Assembly: GCA_902772455.1 (NCBI GenBank)
Contig: CACYAW010000013.1
Span: forward strand, 1-32,316
DNA: 32,316 bases
Direction of reading: 5' to 3'
DNA from: an uncultured Bacteroidales bacterium
GTDB taxonomy: Bacteria > Bacteroidota > Bacteroidia > Bacteroidales > Muribaculaceae
Under the pieces are notes generated by a model. It ran no database searches. It saw only the letters and a list, made by a program, of their open reading frames with translations, and was not told where the DNA came from. Positions 6,398 to 13,782 of the stretch are shown here, piece after piece (the stretch's first letter is position 1; every line of letters begins with the position of its first letter). The position numbers and the translations under genes are program-made.

Positions 6398-8425
6398 ATG
6401 AAATTATTAGCACATGACAAAACTATGATAGAACGACTAATCAATTGGATATTGAACCTGAGAGTGTTCCGCACATTCAAGGTGAAAACCACACCACGAT
6501 GGATCATCCTGTTGCTAGACATGCTCATTGTCATCGGCAGTTTCGCCACTACCGTTGTGGCGGGAATGTACTCGACAGGAACGGTGACTGGACGCAACGA
6601 CATCATCATCAACGGAGCACTGGTATTCATAGTTTATTTCTTAGTTAGCTATATTTCAAAGAGTTATACTTGCGTTATCAGGTTGTCGGTCATCGAAGAC
6701 CTGTACCGCATCTTCATGGTTGTCGCGGTCTCTATGGCCCTGCTTGTGGGCATCAACCTCGTGCGCTTGGGATTGTGGAACACAACCAGTCTCCACTTCT
6801 GGGACATCCTCGTCATCGGGGCGTTCTCCTTCTCGTTAATGATGGTCGAGCGCCTGTGCATCAAGTACTTGTATATGCGCATGAACAGCGCTACCAAAGG
6901 CCGCAAGCGCGTTCTCGTGTTGGGCACCTCGTTCAGCTCGGTCTTCCTGGCCAACGCCCTCAAGGGCGAGATTGGCGGCAAATATCTGCCCGTAGGACTG
7001 CTTAGCCTGAAGTCGGGACAGACCAATGCCGAGATCAACGGTTTCAGGGTTTACCGTTTTGACCCGTCAGTCATGGCCGATGTATTCGCTAAGGAGGAAA
7101 TTGATGCCTTGATCTTCGACGCCAAGAGCATTAACCTGATGTCCAGCGGATTTGCCGACTTTTTCATCAAGAATGGCATCGCGTTGCTCGCCATGAACAA
7201 GGTGGCCGAGTTTGAACAGGACAAGGATAACGAAAAGAATATCTCCACATTCATCAAAGAGGTTCAGATCGAGGACCTGCTGGGCCGCGACCCCATCGTG
7301 CTGGATAACCCGCTCGTCAAGGAACACATCAATGGCTCATGCGTGCTCATCACCGGAGCATGCGGCTCGATCGGCAGCGAAATCGTGCGCCAGGTGGCCA
7401 ACTACGGGGCCAGCAAGATTGTGCTGTTTGACCAGGCCGAAACGCCCATGCACGACCTCTCGCTGGAGATGAAGAAGGACTATCCTCATGCCGACATCGA
7501 GCTCTTCATGGGTGACGTGCGCAATCGCGAGCGCGTCGAAGAGGCTTTTGCCAAGTTCCATCCCTGCTACGTTTTCCATGCCGCTGCCTACAAACACGTT
7601 CCCATGATGGAAATCAATCCCACCGAGGCCATTCGCGCCAACGTGATGGGAACGCGCAATGTCGCTGACCTGGCACTGAAATATAATGTGTACAAGTTTG
7701 TGATGATCTCGACCGACAAGGCTGTAAACCCAACCAATGTCATGGGTTGCACCAAGCGCCTGGCCGAGATTTACTGTCAGTCACTGTTCTTTGAGGCCAG
7801 CCGCAACAAGAAGGGCAAGACGCAGTTCATCACCACTCGCTTTGGCAACGTGCTGGGCAGCAACGGCTCTGTCATCCCGCTGTTCCGCAAACAGATCGCT
7901 GCCGGTGGGCCCGTTACCGTCACCCACAAGGAGATCATCCGCTACTTCATGACCATCCCCGAGGCTTGCTCACTCGTGCTCGAAGCAGGCTGCATGGGTA
8001 GCGGCGGCGAGATTTACATCTTTGACATGGGCGAACCCGTCAAGATCTATGACCTGGCACGCCGCATGATTTCCCTCGCCGGCCTCAAGCCCGACGTGGA
8101 CATCAAGATCGAGGAAATCGGGTTGCGCCCCGGTGAAAAACTCTACGAGGAGCTGCTCAACGACAAGGAAAAGACCACCGCCACCGTCAACAAGAAGATC
8201 ATGATCGCCAAGGTCAAAACCTATAATTACCTTGACGTGTGTGACCATATCGAAAACATCATCAGCCTGGCCAATAAGGGCGACATCCACGGCATGATTT
8301 ATGCCATGAAGGAGTTTGTCCCCGAGTACAAGAGCCAACACAGCAAGTTTGAGTCCATCGATAAAGAAATCGAGGGCGAAAGCTTAACGCCATCGCCCTC
8401 TGCACTCCAGCTCAATGCCGAGTGA
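6398..8425 (+). CDS. Membrane-bound nucleotide-sugar 4,6-dehydratase (CapD/WbpM family)
   Basis: 675 residues from ATG 6398; ATG 6425 (MIERLINW) is an equally possible start. Four membrane helices fill roughly residues 15-130. A first Rossmann-like domain follows, then the catalytic SDR domain with the NAD-binding loop ITGACGSIGSE (residues about 318-328). The motif STDKAVNPTNVMGCTKRLAE has Met at about 449 and Lys at about 453 (MxxxK). Met in place of the usual SDR Tyr is characteristic of the large WbpM/PglF/CapD dehydratases, which convert UDP-GlcNAc to a 4-keto-6-deoxy sugar at the inner membrane for capsule, O-antigen or glycoprotein synthesis. Length and domain order fit the family. No glycosyltransferase cluster adjoins it; the gene stands alone and ends directly against the convergent MptD-type gene. 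Confidence 0.9.
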   Translation: MKLLAHDKTMIERLINWILNLRVFRTFKVKTTPRWIILLLDMLIVIGSFATTVVAGMYSTGTVTGRNDIIINGALVFIVYFLVSYISKSYTCVIRLSVIEDLYRIFMVVAVSMALLVGINLVRLGLWNTTSLHFWDILVIGAFSFSLMMVERLCIKYLYMRMNSATKGRKRVLVLGTSFSSVFLANALKGEIGGKYLPVGLLSLKSGQTNAEINGFRVYRFDPSVMADVFAKEEIDALIFDAKSINLMSSGFADFFIKNGIALLAMNKVAEFEQDKDNEKNISTFIKEVQIEDLLGRDPIVLDNPLVKEHINGSCVLITGACGSIGSEIVRQVANYGASKIVLFDQAETPMHDLSLEMKKDYPHADIELFMGDVRNRERVEEAFAKFHPCYVFHAAAYKHVPMMEINPTEAIRANVMGTRNVADLALKYNVYKFVMISTDKAVNPTNVMGCTKRLAEIYCQSLFFEASRNKKGKTQFITTRFGNVLGSNGSVIPLFRKQIAAGGPVTVTHKEIIRYFMTIPEACSLVLEAGCMGSGGEIYIFDMGEPVKIYDLARRMISLAGLKPDVDIKIEEIGLRPGEKLYEELLNDKEKTTATVNKKIMIAKVKTYNYLDVCDHIENIISLANKGDIHGMIYAMKEFVPEYKSQHSKFESIDKEIEGESLTPSPSALQLNAE

Positions 8426-8998
8426 TTATGCCATGTAATCGTAACGGTCCCTGGGACGCCAGTTACGTGTAAGAATCCAAATGGTGATAAAGGCGAAAAT
8501 GATGGTGAGAGCAAACATCGCCATGAACATGTACTTGGAGAGCATGCGGCCCATCACGGCAGCATAGATATCGCCCATACTGCTGACAATCAGTTCCATC
8601 GCTGCATCATAATCGACCCACAGCACAATGCTCTTGCTGAAGGGGATTAACGACATGACCACATAACTCGAGATCACGCCTTTGACTCCGCGATAGTTGC
8701 CAAAGAGCTTGCGCAACCCCTCGGCGATGCAGCCCAGGCCCACACAGCCCAACGCAAAGTATTCATGTCCCTGCCCGAAGAGGAAGTTGAGCATGAGCAA
8801 CAGTGTCGCGCACAGGATGGCCATGCCTGGCACAGGATTGCTCTGGCACAGCTTGAAGTAGGGCCATGCTGCGACCACTGCGGCAAACACCGCACTATAG
8901 GTCCAGAAAAACGGATGATAGAAACCCAGCAATTCTATAACAGAAACTGCCAGTACATAAATCAATGCAAGGATTAAAACCTTAATAACTCTTTCCAT
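8426..8998 (-). CDS. MptD-family putative ECF transporter S component
   Basis: 190 residues from ATG 8998; an in-frame TTG at 9004 adds two residues. It is strongly hydrophobic with about five to six membrane segments. The order of landmarks matches the MptD/Trep_Strep family: a central GQGHEYFALG loop, a GNYRGVKGVISSYVVMSL segment, then SSMGDIYAAVM and a last helix ending in a basic tail. Such proteins are thought to be substrate-binding S units of ECF transporters, but the substrate is unknown, and no ECF ATPase or T-component gene lies in the window. It ends on the base next to the stop of the convergent dehydratase gene, with no room for a terminator. Confidence 0.75.
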   Translation of the reverse strand: MERVIKVLILALIYVLAVSVIELLGFYHPFFWTYSAVFAAVVAAWPYFKLCQSNPVPGMAILCATLLLMLNFLFGQGHEYFALGCVGLGCIAEGLRKLFGNYRGVKGVISSYVVMSLIPFSKSIVLWVDYDAAMELIVSSMGDIYAAVMGRMLSKYMFMAMFALTIIFAFITIWILTRNWRPRDRYDYMA

Positions 8999-9046
8999 AA
9001 TCAAATAAAAAATTCTCTACGGGGAGGTTTTTATTAATTCAAGCGA

Positions 9047-9079
9047 CAAAAATACATCATTTTATCAAAAACGCTGCAA
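9047..9079 (-). promoter_or_regulatory. Promoter of the MptD-family gene
   Basis: On the minus strand TATTTTTG (9054-9047) matches TAnnTTTG exactly. A TTG (9079-9077) lies 22 bases upstream, slightly far for a -33 element. The predicted leader is about 45 bases before ATG 8998. Confidence 0.55.
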
Positions 9080-9192
9080 TAATAATCGATAAAATGCAAT
9101 TTTTGCCCTTTTTCTGTCAAAAACGACCCAAAAATCCTCACGTCCAAACCTCCTTAGCGGGCTCGGGAGCGGATGATAAACAAAAAAAATTG

Positions 9193-9200
9193 TAACTTTG
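9193..9200 (+). promoter_or_regulatory. -7 promoter element directly before a GTG start
   Basis: TAACTTTG matches TAnnTTTG exactly and ends five bases before the GTG at 9206. No good -33 element is visible at the expected distance. If active, it would give a nearly leaderless transcript for the small HExxH protein. Confidence 0.5.
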
Positions 9201-9205
9201 CCGCG

Positions 9206-9541
9206 GTGAAAATCGTCCGCACGACCATATTGCCCTTTCGAGGATACTCGGCCATCAACCTGCTGGGTGTGCTTTTTGTGCATCCGGGGGTATATTTGAG
9301 CCATGAGCTGATGAATCATGAACGCATCCACTCGGCCCAACAGCGCGAGATGCTTTTCGTGTTCTTTTATCTGGCTTATCTCATGGAGTGGCTCATGCGG
9401 CTGCCCATGCGCGGCAATGCTTACCGCAATATCTCGTTTGAGCGTGAGGCCTATGCCAACCAGCGTAACCTGGACTATCTGGACAACAGACGGCCGTATG
9501 CCTGGCGCTATTACCTCAAACGGCACCGCCGTCATGACTGA
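9206..9541 (+). CDS. Small conserved HExxH protein, putative membrane-associated metalloprotein
   Basis: 111 residues from GTG 9206. An upstream ATG at 9173 is in frame, but it precedes the -7 element at 9193-9200. The family as I recall it begins with a basic residue and a PF..AINLFG stretch, which fits the GTG start. The core is LMNHERIHSAQQREMLFVFF, containing HERIH (an HExxH zinc-site pattern), then a hydrophobic helix LAYLMEWLMRL and FEREAYANQ, which supplies a possible third Glu ligand. The arrangement resembles a very short zincin, but protease activity is not established. It is widespread in Bacteroidota as a hypothetical protein. It lies 24 bases before the PBP4-type carboxypeptidase gene and probably shares its transcript, hinting at a cell-envelope role. 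Confidence 0.75.
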   Translation: MKIVRTTILPFRGYSAINLLGVLFVHPGVYLSHELMNHERIHSAQQREMLFVFFYLAYLMEWLMRLPMRGNAYRNISFEREAYANQRNLDYLDNRRPYAWRYYLKRHRRHD

Positions 9542-9565
9542 AAACAAACAACACATTATTATATA

Positions 9566-11002
9566 ATGAAGAGAACAACGCTATTTTTCCTATTAGCCCT
9601 GGCCGCCATCGTCCAGATTCAAGCCAATACCGCCCAGGATGCGGTGGACAAGTTCGTGGCCCACAATTCATTGCGCTACGCCTCGGTGGGCGTTACCGTC
9701 ATTGACCTGGACAGCGCCAAATGCATAGCGAGCTACCGCCCCGAACAGGCCAACATCACCGCCTCGACGATGAAGACCGTCGTGTCGTCGGCTGCATTGG
9801 GACTGCTGGGTCCGCACTTCAGATTTGAGACCCCCGTCTATCTTGACGGCACCATCCAGGATGGGCTCTTCACGGGAAATATCGTCATCCGCGGCCTCGG
9901 CGACCCCACGCTGGGTTCAGTGTTCCTGCCCTGCCAAGCCAACATCGTTGAGGAAATCATCGCTGCCCTGCGCGCCAACGGCATCAACCATGTGGTGGGT
10001 TCAGTCATCGGTGACGACAGCTACTACGCTTACCCCTACTTTGACGAGGATTGGGATGTGGGTGACCTGGCCTATGACTATGGGGCCGCAGTCCATGCCC
10101 TCAGCTACCACGACAACCTGGTTAACGTGTCCTATACTCTGGACTCGCGCGGCCGCGTGTCGCAATCGTCCTTCAAACCTGCCGTACCCGGAATGAAGGT
10201 CATCAGCCGTTGCCGTGCCAGCCGCAGCCGCAACGCCATCACCCCTTACCTGAACTATAGCCTTCCCGCCCTGGTGATTACCGGCGAGAGCACGGCCAAG
10301 AGTTATCGGAACACCTATGCCAACCCCATCCCCGCCCCCATGCTGGTGGACAGCGTGGAGAACGCCTTGACGCACGATGCGGGCATACGCTACGACCATG
10401 ACCCTGAAGCCGTTAACGCCGACAGTGCCGAGGCCTCTCGCACCCTGCTCGTGCTGCACAAGTCGCCCGAACTCACCGAAATCATCACCTCGCTGCTCGA
10501 CCGCAGCGACAACATGTTTGCCCATGCCCTGCTGCGTGCCATCGGTGCACGCGAGTGGGAAGTGAAGCATCTCGATGCCATGCCCTCCAACCTCGACGCC
10601 ATCGGTGTTGCCGCCGTCAAGCGCTGGCTGGAACAGCAGGGAGTGAATGCCGAGTCGCTGTTCATGCGTGACGGCAGCGGACTGGCGCGCGCCAACAAGG
10701 CCCCCGTCAACTTCTTTGGCGACATGCTCACGATGATGGCCCACCGCCGCTTTGACGGCGTCAGGCTGTGTGACCTCATGCCCAAGGCTGCAGGCCGTGC
10801 CGGCAACACCTTGAAGGAGAACCAGTTGAGCGATCAAATCGTGCTCAAGTCTGGCAGCATGCGCCATGTGCAGTGCTTCGTGGGCTACTATCCGGCCGAT
10901 GAGCCACACTATGCCTTTGCCGTACTGGTCAACAATTTCACCTGCACCCAAGCCAGCATCCGTGAGCAGATTGGCGTCTTCTTGTGCGATCTTTTTAAAT
11001 AA
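9566..11002 (+). CDS. dacB: D-alanyl-D-alanine carboxypeptidase/endopeptidase, PBP4 (DacB) family
   Basis: 478 residues. The signal peptide is MKRTTLFFLLALAAIVQIQA. The penicillin-binding motifs appear in order: S67-T-M-K70 (in TASTMKTV), S314-D-N316 (in LLDRSDNMFAHA) and K428-S-G430 (in LKSGSMRHV). The long stretch between the first two motifs corresponds to the extra domains of class C (PBP4-type) enzymes. The enzyme acts in the periplasm, trimming terminal D-Ala or cutting peptide cross-links of peptidoglycan. The third motif is KSG rather than KTG, a tolerated variant. It is preceded by the small HExxH gene on the same strand. Confidence 0.93.
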   Translation: MKRTTLFFLLALAAIVQIQANTAQDAVDKFVAHNSLRYASVGVTVIDLDSAKCIASYRPEQANITASTMKTVVSSAALGLLGPHFRFETPVYLDGTIQDGLFTGNIVIRGLGDPTLGSVFLPCQANIVEEIIAALRANGINHVVGSVIGDDSYYAYPYFDEDWDVGDLAYDYGAAVHALSYHDNLVNVSYTLDSRGRVSQSSFKPAVPGMKVISRCRASRSRNAITPYLNYSLPALVITGESTAKSYRNTYANPIPAPMLVDSVENALTHDAGIRYDHDPEAVNADSAEASRTLLVLHKSPELTEIITSLLDRSDNMFAHALLRAIGAREWEVKHLDAMPSNLDAIGVAAVKRWLEQQGVNAESLFMRDGSGLARANKAPVNFFGDMLTMMAHRRFDGVRLCDLMPKAAGRAGNTLKENQLSDQIVLKSGSMRHVQCFVGYYPADEPHYAFAVLVNNFTCTQASIREQIGVFLCDLFK

Positions 11003-11075
11003 AAAGCGGACCGTCAACCCAACAAGAATCACTTTGGTTTTTGTGCTCTGTTTGCACTATTTATTAACAAAATAG

Positions 11076-11105
11076 TTGGTGTTTCAAAAAAAATGCCTAA
11101 ACTTG
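11076..11105 (+). promoter_or_regulatory. Probable promoter of the Pro/Glu-rich protein and rsmI group
   Basis: TTG (11076-11078), a 19-base spacer, then TAAACTTG (11098-11105), one mismatch from TAnnTTTG. A perfect 7-bp inverted repeat (GGCAATT 11131-11137 and AATTGCC 11145-11151, loop 7) lies downstream in the predicted leader. Confidence 0.5.
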
Positions 11106-11161
11106 CAGGTTCAATGTAAAGCAATTCCATGGCAATTTGCTACCAATTGCCAATAAATGAA

Positions 11162-12064
11162 ATGATTATGAATATGTCAATTGAGAAAATGCTGTCTCAT
11201 GTCTATGAGATTGAGGGCTTGATGCTCGTCACCCGTCGTCTGGGTGAGGAGAACACGCCCCAAGTCATTACCGATAAAATACAGCGCAAGGTGCGCGAGC
11301 TCGCCGACATGTGCGGCGTCACACTGCCTGCGGCCGAACCGGCCACTCCGGCCCAACCCGTGAAAACGGCCGAGCCGGCTCAGCCTGCCGAACCCGCTAA
11401 AGCCGACGAGACGGTTGAACCAGCCGCTCCCGCACAGCCTGCCGCTCCCGCAGTGGCTCCCGCTCCCGCCGAGCCTGAGGAGCAGGAAGAAGGGCTACCC
11501 GAGGAGGACTATGATGCCGACGAGACCTGGCAGCATGATAACGGAGAGGAATTCAAGGAAGTGTTTGAGCTGGATTACGTGGAGCCCGAACAGGCAGCAG
11601 CCACTCCCCCGCCTTTCCGCGATCCCATGGACGTCGAGCCCGTTCCAGAGCCCGATCCCGATGTGCTTCCCGAAGCCGAGGACGGACCTGATATCGAGGT
11701 AGAATTCATCGAGGCCGATGACGATACCGTCCCCGAGCCAGAGGATGAAATGCCCGAGCCTCCCGTTCCTACCGAATTTCCCGAGCCCGAAGCCCCGGCA
11801 ACGGCACTGCGCGTCGACGAGAAACTGCAACGCAACCTGTCGAAGGATATCCGCAAGGCCTTCTCCATCAACGACCGCTTCCGTTTCCAGCGCGAGCTCT
11901 TTGCCGGCAGCGCTAACGCGATGAATACCGCCATTGAGCACATCGAGGTGATGACCAGCTATGGCAACGCCGAGCTCTATTTCTATAGCCAGCTGAACTG
12001 GGACCGCGAGAATGAGGTGGTTCAGGACTTCATGAACATCGTGCGGAACCATTTTCAGCAGTAA
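11162..12064 (+). CDS. Conserved Bacteroidales protein with Pro/Glu-rich disordered middle
   Basis: About 300 residues from ATG 11162. In-frame ATGs at 11129, 11168 and 11174 are alternatives; 11129 would place the start within the leader hairpin at 11131-11151. Three parts are visible. The N-terminal helical segment contains YEIEGLMLVTRRLGEENTPQ. About 165 residues of Pro, Ala, Glu and Asp repeats follow (PAQPAEPAK, EPEDEMPEPPVPTEFPEPE), surely disordered and highly acidic. The conserved C-terminus includes SKDIRKAFSINDRFRFQREL and NAELYFYSQLNWDRE. No signal peptide is present, so it is probably cytoplasmic. The C-terminal block recurs in Bacteroidales hypothetical proteins; its function is unknown. 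It is 21 bases before rsmI. Confidence 0.75.
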   Translation: MIMNMSIEKMLSHVYEIEGLMLVTRRLGEENTPQVITDKIQRKVRELADMCGVTLPAAEPATPAQPVKTAEPAQPAEPAKADETVEPAAPAQPAAPAVAPAPAEPEEQEEGLPEEDYDADETWQHDNGEEFKEVFELDYVEPEQAAATPPPFRDPMDVEPVPEPDPDVLPEAEDGPDIEVEFIEADDDTVPEPEDEMPEPPVPTEFPEPEAPATALRVDEKLQRNLSKDIRKAFSINDRFRFQRELFAGSANAMNTAIEHIEVMTSYGNAELYFYSQLNWDRENEVVQDFMNIVRNHFQQ

Positions 12065-12085
12065 CGTCAGACATCTTCCAGCCGC

Positions 12086-12820
12086 ATGGCAGGCAAACTG
12101 TACATAGTGCCCACACCAGTCGGCAACCTGGCCGACATGACGCCCCGAGCCATCGAGGTGCTGAACAACGTGGACCTTATCCTGGCCGAAGACACCCGCA
12201 CCAGTGGCGTGCTGCTCAAGCATTTCGGCATCAACACCCCCACACGCAGCCACCACAAGTTCAACGAGCATGAGACGGCTGCCGGCGTGGTCGAGCAGTT
12301 GAAGGGAGGCACCGTGATGGCCCTCATCAGCGATGCGGGCACACCGGGCATCAGTGACCCCGGGTTCCTGATCTCGCGCGAGTGCCGACGCCACGGCATC
12401 GAGGTAGAGACACTGCCAGGCGCCACCGCCTTTGTGCCGGCGCTGGTCAATTCGGGGCTCCCCTGCGACCGCTTCGTGTTTGAGGGCTTCCTGCCCCAAA
12501 AGAAAGGCCGCGCCACACGCCTGCAAGAGTTAAAGGACCAGCCGTTGACGATGATTTTCTATGAGTCACCCGTCAGGCTGTTGAAGACCCTGCAGCAACT
12601 GGCCGAGGTCATGGGCAATGACCGCGAGGCCAGTGTCGTGCGTGAAATCAGCAAACTGCACAACACCACCCACAACGGCACGCTGGGCGAGCTGGTGAAC
12701 TACTTCACCGAGAACGCGCCGCGCGGCGAGATTGTCATTGTGGTAGCGGGACGTGAACCCCAAGAAAACGTCAAGGTGGACAAGTATGCTGCCTTCAAAG
12801 GCAAACAGGCAAGAGTTTAA
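12086..12820 (+). CDS. rsmI: 16S rRNA (cytidine1402-2'-O)-methyltransferase RsmI
   Basis: 244 residues, cytoplasmic. It uses S-adenosylmethionine to methylate the ribose of C1402 in 16S rRNA, helping decoding fidelity. The tetrapyrrole-methylase fold is clear: LYIVPTPVGNLADMTPRAIE at the N-terminus, ILAEDTRTSGVLLKHFGI, ALISDAGTPGISDPGF (SAM loop), LPGATAFVPALVNSGLP, FEGFLPQKKGRATRL and TMIFYESPVRL. The acceptor-side motif REISKLHNTTHNGTLGEL and the GEIVIVVAG ending complete the family pattern. Length is slightly shorter than the E. coli enzyme because the C-terminal tail is short. It is likely cotranscribed with the gene before it. Confidence 0.96.
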   Translation: MAGKLYIVPTPVGNLADMTPRAIEVLNNVDLILAEDTRTSGVLLKHFGINTPTRSHHKFNEHETAAGVVEQLKGGTVMALISDAGTPGISDPGFLISRECRRHGIEVETLPGATAFVPALVNSGLPCDRFVFEGFLPQKKGRATRLQELKDQPLTMIFYESPVRLLKTLQQLAEVMGNDREASVVREISKLHNTTHNGTLGELVNYFTENAPRGEIVIVVAGREPQENVKVDKYAAFKGKQARV

Positions 12821-12867
12821 TAATTACTTTAAGTTAAGATATACAATAACCTAAAATATTGATAATT

Positions 12868-13755
12868 ATGAAGCATCTTTCATTATTTGTTTGGCTTCTA
12901 GTGGGCATCTCTATTCTGCCCGCATGCAAACGCGCCAACCAGCTTGAACAGGAAGCCATGCGTCAAGATTCCATCAATGCCGCATTACAGGACTCGATCA
13001 ATACGGCTAATGCCGAAAAGGACAGCCTCATGCAACTCATGGGCGACATCGCCGACGGCATGCAGCAGATCAAGGAGCTGCAAGACATCGTGTCGGTCAA
13101 CAACCTGAACGGTGAGACCCCCGACCGCAAGAAACAGCTGCGTGATGACATTGTCCTCATCCAGCAGTCCATCAACAAGCACAAACAGCGCCTGGCAGAA
13201 CTGGAACGCCGCCTCAAGCAGTCCACCAATTACAACGCCACGATGCAAAAGTCCATCGACAACATGAAGACGCAGCTCGAGGAGCAGCAGAAGACCATCA
13301 ACAACCTGACCGAACAACTGGCAGCCGCTCACATCCAGATCAAGAACCTGAATCAGAGCGTGGACTCGCTGAGCACCGTCAACAAGAACGTCACACGCGA
13401 GAAGGAAGCCGCCGAACAGCATTCCAAGCAGCTCACCACTCAGGTGGACAACCTGAACACCTGCTACTATGTGGTCGGCTCCAAAAAGGAACTCAAGGCC
13501 AACAAAATCATCGAGACCGGCTTCTTGCGCAAGACCAAGATTCTGGAGGGCGACTTCGAAATGTCCTATTTCACCAAGGCCGACCGCCGCACCCTCAACG
13601 ACATCCCCTTGCACAGCAACAAGGCCCAGCTCATGACCAACCACCCTAAAGACTCCTATGAGATCGTGGATAACGGCAACGGCAAGACCTTGCACATCAA
13701 GGATGCCCACCGCTTCTGGGAGAAGTCCAATTTCCTGGTCATCAAGGTGGATTAA
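12868..13755 (+). CDS. Coiled-coil lipoprotein with conserved C-terminal domain
   Basis: 295 residues from ATG 12868; a TTG at 12859 is unlikely. The signal peptide ends in lipobox LPAC, but the Cys is followed by KRANQ rather than acidic residues, so surface export is not predicted and the protein may face the periplasm. Residues about 25-200 form long heptad-like coiled coils rich in Gln, Asn and Lys (for example MKTQLEEQQKTINNLTEQLA). The C-terminal 100 residues are a separate domain: TCYYVVGSKKELKANKII, FLRKTKILEGDFEMSYFTKA and a SNFLVIKVD ending. This C-terminal domain recurs in Bacteroidales envelope proteins of unknown function. A role as a periplasmic spacer is inference. Confidence 0.8.
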   Translation: MKHLSLFVWLLVGISILPACKRANQLEQEAMRQDSINAALQDSINTANAEKDSLMQLMGDIADGMQQIKELQDIVSVNNLNGETPDRKKQLRDDIVLIQQSINKHKQRLAELERRLKQSTNYNATMQKSIDNMKTQLEEQQKTINNLTEQLAAAHIQIKNLNQSVDSLSTVNKNVTREKEAAEQHSKQLTTQVDNLNTCYYVVGSKKELKANKIIETGFLRKTKILEGDFEMSYFTKADRRTLNDIPLHSNKAQLMTNHPKDSYEIVDNGNGKTLHIKDAHRFWEKSNFLVIKVD

Positions 13756-13782
13756 AGGCTTTAGGGTTTATTTTTCATCAAG

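Noticed and set aside
9173-9205. Upstream ATG as the start of the HExxH protein
   Set aside because: It precedes the -7 element and adds residues not expected from the family N-terminus.
10001-11032. 343-codon minus-strand open frame opposite dacB
   Set aside because: The opposite strand holds all three penicillin-binding motifs in order; the antisense product shows no family features.
11131-11151. Hairpin GGCAATT/AATTGCC as a terminator
   Set aside because: No T run follows and it lies just before or within the start of a gene; it was kept only as a possible leader structure.
11495-12526. 343-codon minus-strand open frame spanning the Pro/Glu-rich gene and rsmI
   Set aside because: It crosses two real genes and their gap, and has an antisense composition without recognisable motifs.
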